Shown: piece by piece, positions 33,120 through 44,059 of the stretch | Layout of the letters: each line of letters opens with the position of its first letter | Position numbering within the stretch: the first letter of the stretch is position 1 | DNA from: Thinopyrum elongatum | Lineage: Eukaryota > Streptophyta > Magnoliopsida > Poales > Poaceae | Direction of reading: 5' to 3' | Assembly: GCA_011799875.1 (NCBI GenBank) | Contig: CM022298.1 | Span: 285,521,395 to 285,585,394 of the forward strand | Length of the DNA: 64,000 nt | Position numbers and translations under genes: made by a program | The notes under the pieces: generated by a model | The model's input: the letters and a program-made list of their open reading frames with translations, nothing else | The model's database searches: none | Told to the model about the DNA's origin: nothing

Positions 33120-35022
33120 TGTAACACCCTAGTTTTCGCTCCTGTTTTTTTTCCTTCGCGGGATTTGACTCCCGTCTTTTTTCTCGGTGTTATCGGATTT
33201 CTTTAGCTCTTGGGTATATGAAGATGGTCATTTAGCTTTGCCTTCCTTATCCAACCAGAGATTCTCTTCAGTCCAACCTTGCCACCCAAGGTATATTCTC
33301 GGGGTTTTGCCGTCAAAACCCTACCTTTCGAGTTACCGGAAGGGAAACCCTAATCCCTTTAGTTACAAAGGAACCCCAGTTTCCTTTGATCTGTTGCCTC
33401 CCAAACTTTTCCCAGTGATCATCCTTTATCTACAAAGCCTGGATATGCAAAAATATTGCCAAGTCTTCTGCAATATTTTCATTCATAATTAATTCCTTCT
33501 TCTGCCAGTTAAGGGAATTAAATCCAGGAAAATATCTATCCATCTCCAAAGTTCAAGAAAACTTGTGGAGATATTCTTTGTGATCATATTGAGCTCCCAT
33601 AAAAATATTGGCCATAATTAAATAAGGGAAATTGCATTTTCCTATTTAAAGCCAATATTGCATTTTGGGCCCTTTCTAAAGGAACTACCATTTTGGTAGC
33701 CAGGAAGAATCCCAAATAAATTGTGGAGCTTCTCCTATCCTTATATTCACCATTTCCATCAAAAACCTAAGTTCCATAGTTCAAATTTTGAGCACAACAT
33801 CAACTTGCAAATTCTGTCCAGTTGGGCAAATTGCAAAGGAAGTGCTTGAACCCTTGATCTACTTGAGCTGAAATTTTTCATGGTGGTTAACATTGATAAA
33901 TCACTCATGGAAACCAAAAAGCAGCTCAATTCATCTATCCATTCTTCCCCAGCATTTTTCCGAAGTTTCTGTCCATTTGGAAGCTCTGTGAAGCAAGTAC
34001 CATTTTGGTGTGCCCAACTGGTATGAAACTTTTACATTGGCTTCATATGTTCAAATAACTCATCTCCTCCAAATTTCAGCTCAATTCAAGCTAGTATGTG
34101 AGTGCCACATCAAAGTTTGCATTTCTGACAAGTGAGGTCCATTCTACAGCAAGTGTCCTCAATTCTAATCCAAATGGCCTCAAATTTTACCAGGGCCTTC
34201 ACCCTGGTAGATCATTGCTCCATGCCAAATATCAGCTCATTTCACCCAGGGATCCATCCAGAAATATCTACAAACACCTTCTTGTCAGAACCTGTTCTAG
34301 CAAGTTTCCCTCACCCCAGAGCATCCTAGATGGTTCCAGCCACTCCCCTCACTTATTTGAGCAGCGAGGAGCCCGTTGGACAAGGCCTGGTAGCCAGGCG
34401 CGTGCTGGAACACGCGGACCACATGGTGACCACGTGAAGGACAGACCAAGTCAGTGCTCTACGCAGTTGTCGCATCGGGCAGGACAGCTCGGCCAACTCT
34501 GGCTTGTCTGAGCGTGTCCAATGGCTCCCCGGCGTCCACGCGACCCTCTCTAGACCCTTCTCCCCACCAGATTCTTCCTCCTCATGCCATGGCAGTCACC
34601 GCCATGGCACTGTTCGCCCGTGACCCGCCGTCGTCTTCCTCATTGTTTGCTTCTTCCCCTCCCGAGCTGTCCCCTCTCTCTGGAGTGAGTCAAGTCGGCA
34701 CCACCCTCCGCGCGCAACCTCGCCGAAGCTCCAGTGCGGTGATAAGCGCGCCACGGCGGCCGTGCTTATCCCCCTCGCTGGCCGGCTACAAAAGCAGTGG
34801 TCCCTAGCCCCCCCGAGTAGCACAACATCAGCTGCCTTCCTGACTCCTCACTCCCTCGCCGGAGTTCCCACTGCTGCCATATCACCGCCATGGCCGCCAC
34901 CCATCCCGGCCTAAATTCTTTCCACTTAGCCCATCTTGCTCCGCCTAGATACCACCATCGACCCCCACCACCATCCAAAGGCCCTGGAGAGCCCCAGCAT
35001 CCTCGCCGGCGGCTTGCCCTAT
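33120..35022 (+). repeat. G5 3' LTR, first piece
   Basis: It starts TGTAACACCCTAG and is cut at 35022 by G3; its last five bases CCTAT (35018-35022) are the G3 target duplication. The piece is AT-rich at first, then GC-rich from about 34340. No gene is recognised. Open frames near 34454-34807 are GC-driven. Confidence 0.88.
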
Positions 35023-35122
35023 TGTGGCACCCCGGCTCAGAGAACCGGATTACCTATGTTTCCAACCCAGAGATCATGTCTTCTGGAAACACACAACAAC
35101 TTGGAAAAGAACTGAACTGATC

Positions 35123-35128
35123 TTTATT
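35123..35128 (-). terminator. G3 LTR poly(A) signal AATAAA
   Basis: The minus strand reads CAATAAAGATC about 100 bases before the LTR's 3' end, a good place for cleavage of the element's transcript. Conserved at 49349-49354 in the other LTR. Confidence 0.55.
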
Positions 35129-35378
35129 GATAAACTTTGGGTACAAGCTCATATTTTACATCAATAGCAAGGCCAAAGGCACACCTGGTGCTATGACAAT
35201 ATCTACATTATTTATGAAACATAGCGGGCCTCGAGACTACTAGGCAAACTCTACGGCGTAGCGGACCATAGCGGAAACTCCATCCATAGGGACACTGGTG
35301 GGGCACAGTTTAGTTAGCGTAGCATGAACCATCGGGACCTCCATCCTCGGCTTCTCCTGCATCTGGCATGATACGCCA

Positions 35379-35403
35379 GGTGAGTACTTTCAATGTACTC
35401 GCC
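35379..35403. promoter_or_regulatory. G3 LTR hairpin, 9-bp stem
   Basis: GGTGAGTAC and GTACTCGCC flank a 7-base loop and pair over 9 positions with one G-T pair. It lies just 5' of the poly(A) signal in the transcript direction. Confidence 0.6.
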
Positions 35404-35647
35404 AGCTCACGACAACCAAGTAATGCAGCAAACAATAGCATGGCAATCAACATGTTAACTTCTTAAGTGATTCACTTACTGTCACCAGTTATCAACTTAC
35501 TCTCTTCCGGGTTGTCCCACAACCCTCGGAATACTCATAGCTCATCGAGTACTTCCGATCATACGACAAGTTCTCCCATCACTATTATCACTGTTACGGT
35601 TGACCACCTAGTGAGGCTGGACGGACTGTCCAATACCATGGATGCCG

Positions 35648-35659
35648 CTATTCGAATAG
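35648..35659. promoter_or_regulatory. G3 3' LTR conserved 12-bp palindrome
   Basis: CTATTCGAATAG, as in G1, G2 and G5, followed by ACTCTGCAGAGGTTG. Confidence 0.6.
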
Positions 35660-36936
35660 ATTCTTACACTCTGCAGAGGTTGCGCACTTTACCCACACCA
35701 TGAAGCACCTGGCCTCGTGAACCCATTTGGGTGGACCAGCGTTGCTCCAACGAAACCTGCCTGACCCGTGACCCTCCCATCATACCACCGGCGATCATCC
35801 TCCCCCGGAGTCCTGCCTTGGGTGGCCCCTGTGTCACCCCGTGACACCTGCCACCGTCGTGGCCAAACTAAACTATCCCAAATGGGGACGCCGACACAAT
35901 ACTCAACTGGGCTCTCAGAGTTATCGTCGTCTACCTGATCAGGGCAGCACGCATGCATAACCCTCCTTGTCTGGAGGTACCGGTGAAAGAGCACGGTGCC
36001 AGACCAAGTCAAGGCAATAAATTAATTTACTATGAATTATTATATAGCAAGTAAATGGAAGTAATTCATTTAAATATGCAATGCTATTGAAATGCTACAT
36101 TAAATAGGTGTCCTGGCTTGCCTTGCTCTGTTGGGTTGCCCACAAACTCCTGGTCTTCAAAACCACCAAAGTTTCCTTCTGAAAATATTTTCAAACAACA
36201 ATTTAAAATGTCACATATCACTGTTTTGACCACCAGAAATTCCTTGAGTGTGATAAAAATACCAAACTTTACCAGAAATTAGAGGAGCTCAAGACAAACC
36301 TAATGCAAAAAGAATCAATTGATTTGGACTTATGGATAAAAAGTTATTAAGGGTCGAAGTTGCTGGTCAACTCTGGAAATAAACTGAAAATAGAAAAATT
36401 GCGGGCCACGTCGAAGGCGTAAAGTGGAGGGGCGCCTCCACTTACCGTTTCGGTGAGCCGCTGACCAGTGGGCCCCTTTGTCATATTTAAAAGGGGGAAG
36501 GAGAGAAACAGAGAGAGACAGGGCTCCAGCTATCGTCGCCGGCGATGCGGACGGCAACGAGGTCCAATGACCACGGGGATGGATAGAGCACACGGAGATG
36601 AGCAAGCATGTACCAGCAGAGTCGCAAGAGATGGCTGGACGACGTCGTCCCCTTCCTCTCCGGCGGCGGCGGTGCTCTGGTGTCGTCGGAGACGGCGGTT
36701 CCGGCGGCAATTTGCTCAGGCAAGAGGTCGGGCATGACCAGGAGGATGAGCTGAGCTCGTTGGAAGGGTCGATGGAGCCTGGGAAGGAGTGGAATGGCAA
36801 GGCGACTAGGCTCAGGTGGCGGTGGATCTCTGGCGAGGTTCGAGGCCAGAATGCCTCTCGGCCGTGGCTCGCTGCTCGGGAGGGCGATTGGGAGGTGGAG
36901 GAGTGGGTTGAGGAGCTCTGGAGGGCTGGCCGTGGC

Positions 36937-36946
36937 CTTTTATAGG
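36937..36946 (-). promoter_or_regulatory. TATA box in the G3 3' LTR
   Basis: CTATAAAAGG on the minus strand in GC-rich context, repeated at 51289-51298 in the 5' LTR. A strong plant core-promoter match. Confidence 0.6.
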
Positions 36947-38244
36947 CAGGGAGCGAGCTTGGGTGAGTTCTTTGGAAGCGGCGGGGCTCGGCCACGTCGC
37001 CGGCGTGAGGACGCCGCCCTGGCTGGCCGGTAGCGGGCGACGAGATGGGAGAGGGCAGGAGGAGTAATGGTGGTCGGTGGCGGCTAGTGGAGCAAGACGA
37101 CGAGCGACAGAGCCACAGTGGCCGCACGGGCACCACAGTGCCCGAGTGCGTGGCGGTTGTCGGTGAGGATTTTGACGAGGGGAAGCTGCGGGAGAGGGTT
37201 ACGTGGACGGCATCGGCGATGTCGGCACCCTAGGACACGAACTGGCAATGCGAGGCCTCTGGAACGACCTTGACCGACGCCGGCAAGATGTAGAGCACGC
37301 GTACTGGCATGCTAGTACCGTGCTAACCACAGGGTCCGGCGCGTGGATGCCAGCCAAGTCCAATGCACCATGTCTAGGGTGTTCTCCTTTGGTCATCTAG
37401 CCCCTCGGTGCATCTAGTTTGGCTAGGTTTACCCTGCTGTGAAGTGTAGCTTCAGCTACAGTTTTTGATAGTAAACTTGAGAGTGATCCAGAGGAGGGGT
37501 GAGCTGGAGATGGAGCCAGTGGAGATGTCTGGAGTGATCCATGTTGGAAGGACTACAAGCTGACCAATTTTGAAAGAGTTTGGAAAGGTTTTGGATATAG
37601 TTCGTGTGCAATGCACTTTACTGGTCCAGAAACTAGATCAGCTTGGTTCCCTCACATGGTTGATCTGCTGAAGCTAAATTTTGGTGTGTGGGAGTCATTT
37701 GGTGTGTAGAAGATGCCATAAAAATTTCAGCTCAAAAAGATACATCTAGATGGTACTTCCTTCACAGAGGTTCAAAATGAGCAGAAACTTGGCAGAGCCT
37801 TGTTGCTAAAAAGTTGTTTTGGCCAAAGTGATATTTTTGGATATTGTGGCTAGATTGGTTCCCTAATATCTCAGGGAATTTATTGGGAACTTTCTGAGCT
37901 AGGAAAATAGAGGTTGCTTCACAATTGACCAATTCTGACTAGAAAGAAAATAATTATTCTGGCCAAAAGTTTGTATTGGACTATGGAATGTTTTTGAAGA
38001 TTAAGATATTATATGATGATAAGACGGTGTGTCATGAATTTGGGATTCTTCTGATCATCAAAACTATAGGTTGCTTCACAACCCATAGTGATGACCTAGT
38101 TTCCCAAAGAAAGAAAATAAATTATTGGAAAAGATTAAAATTGAAGTTTGATCCAAGAGAAGTGTGGCAAGGTTTTGGCAAGGTGGTGAAGGCTTTAGGT
38201 CACTGAGAAAAATGATTAATAAGTCCAAAGTCAATTGAAAAGGT

Positions 38245-39758
38245 TCAAACCATCCAGAATTCAAATAAAGCCAAAAAGATTTTGAAAAGAAAAAATTGCC
38301 AAAAACAGGGTGTCACAAACCTACCCCACTTAGGATGAATCTCGTCCTCGAGATTCGGTTGCTCAGGGAACAAGTACGGGTATGCGGATCTTAGAAAATC
38401 CTCTCTTTCCCAGGTAGCCTCTTCCTCGGTGTGGTGATCCCACAATACATTGTAAAACCTGATCACCTTACTCCTGGTAGTTCTTTCCATCTCCTCCAGG
38501 ATTCTAACAGGTTTCTCTTTGTAGGTCAGATGTTTAGCCAGTTCTAGCTCACTCATATCTGCTTGCTTGATCGGTGGTGCAATGCACTTTCTTAACTGTG
38601 ATATGTGGAAAACATCGCGAACATCGGACAACTCCGGTGGTAGTTCCAACTGATATGCTACCCTGCCTTTCCTAGCAATTACTGGAAAGGGACCGATGTA
38701 TCTTGGTGCAAGTTTTCCCCGGGTATGAAATCTCTTCACTCCCTTCATGGGGGTTACTCGAAGGTAAGCATATTCTCCGGGCTGAAAAGTCACTTCTCGG
38801 TGCTTTGGGTTGTAATAACTCTTTTGACGGGACTTGGCTGCCCGAAGACGCTCCTGAATATCCTTGACTTGTCTCTCAGCCTCAAGCATCAAGTCCGTGC
38901 CAAAGATACGGCTATCTCCTGTCTGGGACCAATTTAATGGGGTGCGGCACTTCCGTCCGTACAGTGCTTCAAATGGTGACATTTTAAGACTTGACTGATA
39001 ACTGTTGTTATAAGAAAATTCCGCATAGGGTAGGCTATCCTCCCATTTGGGTCCATACGTGAGAGCACATGACGGAAGCATATCCTCTAGTATCTGGTTT
39101 ACTCGCTCGGTCTATCGATCTGTCTGTGGATGGTACGCCGTACTCTGCTTCAGCATGGTTCCCAAGGCTTGGTGCAATCGCAACCAGAACACTGAGGTGA
39201 ATAAGGAGCCCCTATCTGAGGTGATAGACTTGGGTACTCCATGAAGGCTGACTATCCGGGACATGTAAAGTTGTGCAAGCTGATGTGCGTTGAAAGTGGT
39301 CTTTACCGGAATAAAATGAGCCACTTTTGTGAGTATATCCACGATGACCCAGATAGCATCATGGCCTCTTATTGACTTGGGTAGTCCAACAATGAAGTCC
39401 ATGCATATGTCGTCCCACTTCCACTGGGGAACCGGTAATGGTTGCAGTAGCCCAGTGGGTTTCTGGTGTTCAGCCTTGACTTTGTTGCAGATGTCACAGC
39501 ATGCGACATAGTATGCTATATCCCTTCGCATCCCTGGCCACCAAAAGGTTTCTCTCAGGTCTTGATACATTTTTGTACCTCCCGGGTGGATAGAGTACGC
39601 GGACTCATGAGCTTCTCTGAGTATTTGCTATCTCAGATTGTTCTGATCGGGCACGCATATCCGTTTCTCAAACGATAAGGTGCCTTGGTCATCCACACGG
39701 AAAGACTTGGCCTTCCCCTGCTGTACCAACTCCTTGATCTCTTTTATCCCTTCATCGG
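38245..39758 (-). pseudogene. G3 pol, C-terminal half: integrase and chromodomain-like tail
   Basis: It continues the pol frame interrupted by L4. It contains the integrase H2C2 finger ([16 protein letters not shown] to CCDICNKVKAEHQ), the catalytic [18 protein letters not shown] and TERVNQ, the GPF/Y-like region (GKLAPRYIGPFPVIARKGRV) and a chromodomain-like end (PVRILEEMERTTRSKVIRFY, WEREDFLRSAYPYLFPE). TAG stops at 39628-39630 and 39112-39114 each fit a CAG-to-TAG change. The frame runs past the polypurine tract into the LTR and stops at 38245. It would encode DNA integration with chromatin targeting; this copy is dead. Confidence 0.92.
38318..38356 (-). other. G3 polypurine tract and inverted repeat
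   Basis: The minus strand reads AGTGGGGTAGGTT up to the LTR edge. The adjoining 38337-38356 is GAATCTCGAGGACGAGATTC. In G3 these bases also code for the residues NLEDEI of the polyprotein tail. Confidence 0.8.
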
Positions 39759-40458
39759 TGTCGTGGGAAACCACGGCCACCTATGGGGCCAAGGGACCCT
39801 TTTGGTTCTACAGGGGGACTGAGCACGTTGCACAAAGAGCGGAGGAGCACAGCATAGCGCGGCAGAGATCACACGGGCAGTTTTACCCAGGTTCGGGCAG
39901 CCGCAAGGCGTAAAACCCTACTCCTGCTTTGGTGGAATGATGGTGGATGGTGGTGGAAACACAGCGCTCTTGCCTGGCAGGGTTGCCTCGGGGCGAGAGC
40001 AGCTACGCGCATATGAGTGTACAGGGGTCCGAATCCTTTCTTTCGTTGCCATGGGCCTCCTTTTATAGATAAAGGGGTCACCACAGTGGCAAATCAGTCA
40101 TTGTGTACCGATTAGATAGCGAACAGTGTTATCATATCTACTCTGCAGGCAGAGCAGTACGCATTAAATGCACCGCTCAGTGTCACATCAAGGCCTGGCT
40201 GGCATGCCTTGCTTTGCTATTTGGCCACCTTCTCTTTTGTCTGCATGACACGTCGCAGGACGGGTGTCATCTGGAGGTGATTCCTGTAGGAAATGGCTGC
40301 GATGTGGCAAAAGGCAGCCACTTAGTCATCTTGGGGCTTGACACCGCACTAATTGATGACTTGCATCGCTGTGAGATGGGGCGGTGAAGCTTTGGTGGGG
40401 TGTTTTGCCTTCGTATGCCCCGGCAGGCCTCTCGGGGCCGTCCTAAGGCTTGCTCCCC
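39759..40458 (-). repeat. L4 LTR A, truncated
   Basis: Matches the first ~700 bp (plus-strand sense) of LTRs B and C from TGTCGTGGGAAACCAC to CTTGCTCCC, then jumps into internal sequence (CGCCATTCCTTCGGG). Carries the TATA-like CTATAAAAGG at 40059-40068 on the minus strand. Confidence 0.9.
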
Positions 40459-40582
40459 CGCCATTCCTTCGGGCGCCGTGAGTGGTGACACCGTTGATGA
40501 AGAAGATGGCGGTGAAGGTGACGCGCAGCATACACTTCTCGGGTTCACGCAAGCGCAATCCCCCTACCTGGCGCGCCAAAGA
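40459..40582 (-). other. L4 short internal remnant with primer site
   Basis: It matches the right end of the main internal region (43935-44059). The primer site at 40561-40578 reads TGGCGCGCCAGGTAGGGG on the minus strand, which as I recall is complementary to the 3' end of plant tRNA-Arg(CCU). Confidence 0.85.
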
Positions 40583-41508
40583 TGTCGTGGGAAACCACGG
40601 CCACCTATGGGTCCAAGGCCCCTTTTGGTTCGACAGGGGGACTGAGCACGTTGCACAAAGAGCAGAGGAGCGCACCGTAGCACGGCAGAGATCACACGGG
40701 CAGTTTTACCCAGGTTCGGGCCGCTGCGAGGCGTAAAACCCTACTCCTCATTTGGTGGATTGATGGTGGATGGTGGTGGAAACGCAGCACTCTTGCCCGG
40801 CAGGGTTGCCTCGGGGCGAGAGCAGCTACGTGCGTATGAGTGTACAGGGGTCCGAATCGTTTCTATCGTTGCCATGGGCCTCCTTTTATAGATAAAGGGG
40901 TCACCACAGTGGCAAATCAGTCATTGTGTACTTATTAGATAGCGAAGTGCTATCATATCTTCTCTGCAGACAGAGCAGTATGCATTACATGCGCCGCTCA
41001 GTGTCACATCAAGGCCTGCCCGACACGCCTTGCCGGGCTGTTTGGCAACCTTCTCTCATGTCTGCGTGACACGTCACAGGACGGGTGTCATCTGGAGGTG
41101 ATTCCTGTAGGAAATGGCTGCCATGTGGCAAAAGGCAGCCACTTGGTCATCTTGGGCCTTGACACCGCACCGATTGACGACTTGCATCGCTGTGAGGTGG
41201 GGCGGTGAAGCCTTGGCGGGGTGTTTTGCCTTCGTATGCCCCGGCAGGCCTGACGGGGCGGTCCTGAGTCTTGCTCCCGGGGCAACCTTGACCTTGCCAG
41301 GCTCTCCTGCCCGGCAAGGGAGGCTTTCCCTTAGCGGTGTCTTGCTTCTTGGCTTGACTTGGTCTTCTCAACCTGCCCTTTGATTCCTCAAAGAGCCTAT
41401 CTCTTTACCTTGGCCTTGTCTTGGGTGTCACAATCTTGCCGGGTTCGTGGCTCACTGTCCGTGCACAAGTCAGGGGAAAACATACACCCCTATTTGTGTA
41501 CCCCGACA
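40583..41508 (-). repeat. L4 LTR B, full length (926 bp)
   Basis: TGTCGTGGG to CCCCGACA, nearly identical to LTR C. TATA-like box at 40882-40891 on the minus strand. A polypurine-like stretch (GCCCGGGGGCTTC on the minus strand, 41509-41521) adjoins it. Confidence 0.93.
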
Positions 41509-41671
41509 GAAGCCCCCGGGCCTGAGCCATACGTGTCGCTGGGCACCTTGGGTTAGGCCCCAAACAGTGCATGGGCACATGGCAAAAGAAGGCCGCGCAT
41601 ATGGTGGTATGTTATTTTGACCAGTAAATCCAACGTCCACTTCGCGCAATTACCGCGGGTCGAAGAGGTGG

Positions 41672-42871
41672 ATGACTCCGTCGCCGTTGCTCTGGATTTG
41701 TATTTTATGGAGTCCGTGGCGACGGGCATCAAAGGAGATGCGGGATCGGCATAGCCAGAAATTGCTGGAACTCAAGGAGCAGCGCAAGTCCGCCAATGAG
41801 GTAGGCCAGAAGCTGAAGGACAAAGGCACCAAGCTGCGCGATTGGCACAGCAAGCAGTTCCAGGTCCTCTTGAGGCAGCAGGAGACAGTCTTGATGGCGA
41901 CGGAGGATGTCATCGCTCTTGAGGCACGCCTGGCGGACCGCAAAGTGCTTCTGGAGGTCAGGGAGTAGGGCATTTCTCTCCGGTAGGAGAGGCTCGAAGC
42001 TCCTCTCTGCGCCAAGGACGATGATCTGGAGGTCCTTGTGCAGCAGCGCACCAAAGAGCTGGAAGACAAGCACAAGGCCACCCTAGATGCCCTTACTATC
42101 GACTCTGCCGCTCGGCTGAAGAAGCTTGCCGAAGACCTTGCCGCTGCCTCTTCTGCCAAGGTGGACCTCGACTAGCAGGTGGCCGAGCTGACGGAAAAGC
42201 TTGCCGGGAGCACCAAGGAGATCGAGACCCTCAGGGAGGAGACGTGGAAAGCAGAGATCCTCTTAAAGGATGTGCAATCGCAGCTCTCCTCTAAGAGCCA
42301 AGACCTCGAGAGCACCAACGGCACCATCGAAGATCTGAAAGCTAGGATCGGCACCCTGGAGAGCTAGGCAGAATCCAGCGGGGCCCGTGAGCAGCAGCTG
42401 ACGAAAGACCTCAACACCGCGAAGCGCCTCTGGAAGGATGCAGAGGACAAACTGGCGAACCAGTCTGAGCAAGTTGACCTCTGGATCAAGAGCTTGATTG
42501 ATGTTGTTGAGCGCCTCACTGCCCAGACCGCAGCGATGGGCATGAAGGGGCCAGTCTACTTGGCCAGCAAGCAGGAGGCCCCTAGTGTTAAGCTAGGGGC
42601 CTTCTTTAACGAGCTGATCGACAAGCTGAAGGCACATGAGGAGGGAAGAGCTTGTTGCTTCGAGGCTGAATCCCAGAAGCTTGCCCGTAATTCCTTCTTC
42701 ATTGTTTTGAGCAACATCGCCTGCCGCCACCCAGACCTCGACCTTGCCGACGGCTTCAGGAAGCCGCCGCGCGGCACGGACCTTTCAGCTGCCGAGGAGA
42801 AGGCCACCCCTTTCACCGACAGGGTTCTTGGCGTTCCTGTTGATCCCCGAGGTCGCAAGGACCGGTCTTGA
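41672..42871 (+). pseudogene. L4 antisense coiled-coil ORF, four internal stops
   Basis: The frame runs on the plus strand, opposite to the LTR orientation. It reads almost continuously as heptad-rich coiled coil (KSANEVGQKLKDKGTKLRDW; AARLKKLAEDLAAASSAKVD; QVAELTEKLAGSTKEIETLR; QSQLSSKSQDLESTNGTIED), then a globular end (FNELIDKLKAHEEGRACCFE) to the stop after RKDRS. TAG codons at about 41966, 41981, 42173 and 42365 interrupt it, each explainable by CAG-to-TAG or CGG-to-TAG. This resembles the C-terminal half of plant proteins with the PF04195 'putative gypsy type transposon' domain; the N-terminal domain is absent. Compare 55244-58030 in L6, which is antisense in the same way. Function unknown. 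Confidence 0.75.
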
Positions 42872-44037
42872 ATCATGCCCACTACTGTGTTGTTCTGTAA
42901 TCAAAACATGATGCATGCTCTGTGTTTAGACATTGTACTATTTATGCTCGCGTGAAGCTTGATGTTTTTGTTAAATCTGAACTGCGTGTTTTATCCCTTT
43001 TGAATGTTACCCTATTGGTGTTCGCATGATTAATCTCTATGCACGCTCTGGTTGCCTGCCGGTATCATATTGCCGCGAAAGTCGTAAGGGTCTGGCCCTT
43101 AACATTTATCTTCGTGTGGATGATTCCCGGCAGGTTTTTCCTTAGTAGTTTCCGATGCAGCCACCCATCCCACGAGCAGGCTCTGAACGGAATGAGGGTG
43201 CAGACAAGAATCGATCAAAGGTACCATCTTATGAAAGATTTCTTCACACGAACACTCCGGCATTCAAGGGATAAACAAACGCAAATTCTGGATTTACAAG
43301 TAAAGCAAAGATTGAGCAAACTTAGCTCTTATTCATGCTTCCATCTACTCCTTCCGGCTGCGGCCGCTTGCTGAGCTCGCACGTTCCGGGAAGGGTGGTG
43401 CCGCACGTATATCGACTCCTAGCTCCTGGCAAGGGTCGGCTATAAGTATATGTATCTTGTGTGTGGCAGGATGCGACGTTTTGGCATGGCCGGTTCCTCT
43501 CCCCTCCTCTTCACACTTTTCGATCAATCCAACGGCGGTTGGCACGAAAGTCACGCCAGCGCGGAGAGCCTTGCCGGAGCGTACTTGCCGGGGCGTCAAC
43601 CAACAGATTTGCACCGGCGTTCTACTCAGGATTTTTCCAAAGCAGGGTAAATGCGGGACTGAGGATCACGTGGGCTCATTGACGTTGATGATGCTAAAAC
43701 CCAGAGTAGCTCGATTATCAATAAGTGAGAGTGGTAGGGAGAGAAATCCGATACCCTTGCACATCGCTCCTTTTCCCGAACGGGGCTCGTAGGGCGTTCC
43801 TGCTGTCTGATCCGTTCGAGACGGTAATGCCGCCCTTGGCGCTAGCTTCCGCCACCACTGTGACCACGGCGTACGGAGGTGGTGGAGGTTGGACGAGGTC
43901 GATGGGGGAGTGGCGTCGCTCTCCCGCTCTACCCCCGCCATTCCTTCGGGCACCATGAGTGGTGACGCCGTTGATGAAGAAGATGGTGGTGAAGGTGACA
44001 CGGAACGTACACTTCTCGGGTTTGTGCAAGCGCAATC
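42872..44037. other. L4 non-coding internal sequence
   Basis: AT-rich after the coiled-coil ORF, then GC-rich leader sequence towards the primer site. Frames on both strands show no family motif. The last part (43931-44037) is duplicated at 40459-40560. Confidence 0.6.
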
Positions 44038-44055
44038 CCCCTACCTGGAGCGCCA
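44038..44055 (-). other. L4 primer binding site, main copy
   Basis: The minus strand reads TGGCGCTCCAGGTAGGGG, one base different from the copy at 40561-40578. It lies 4 bases from LTR C. Confidence 0.8.
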
Positions 44056-44059
44056 AAGA

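Larger units (their letters stand above)
35023..38317 (-). repeat. G3 3' LTR (3,295 bp)
   Basis: It begins TGTGGCACCCCGG and ends GGTGTCACA on the plus strand. It matches 49249-52628 but lacks about 125 bp present there at about 50241-50365. It holds a poly(A) signal (35123-35128), the hairpin (35379-35403), the palindrome (35648-35659) and a TATA box (36937-36946). Confidence 0.94.

Noticed and set aside
36330..37136. 268-codon frame in the G3 LTR (and its partner at 50706-51453)
   Set aside because: The two LTR copies break the frame differently, no motif is present, and the TATA box at 36937 lies inside it.
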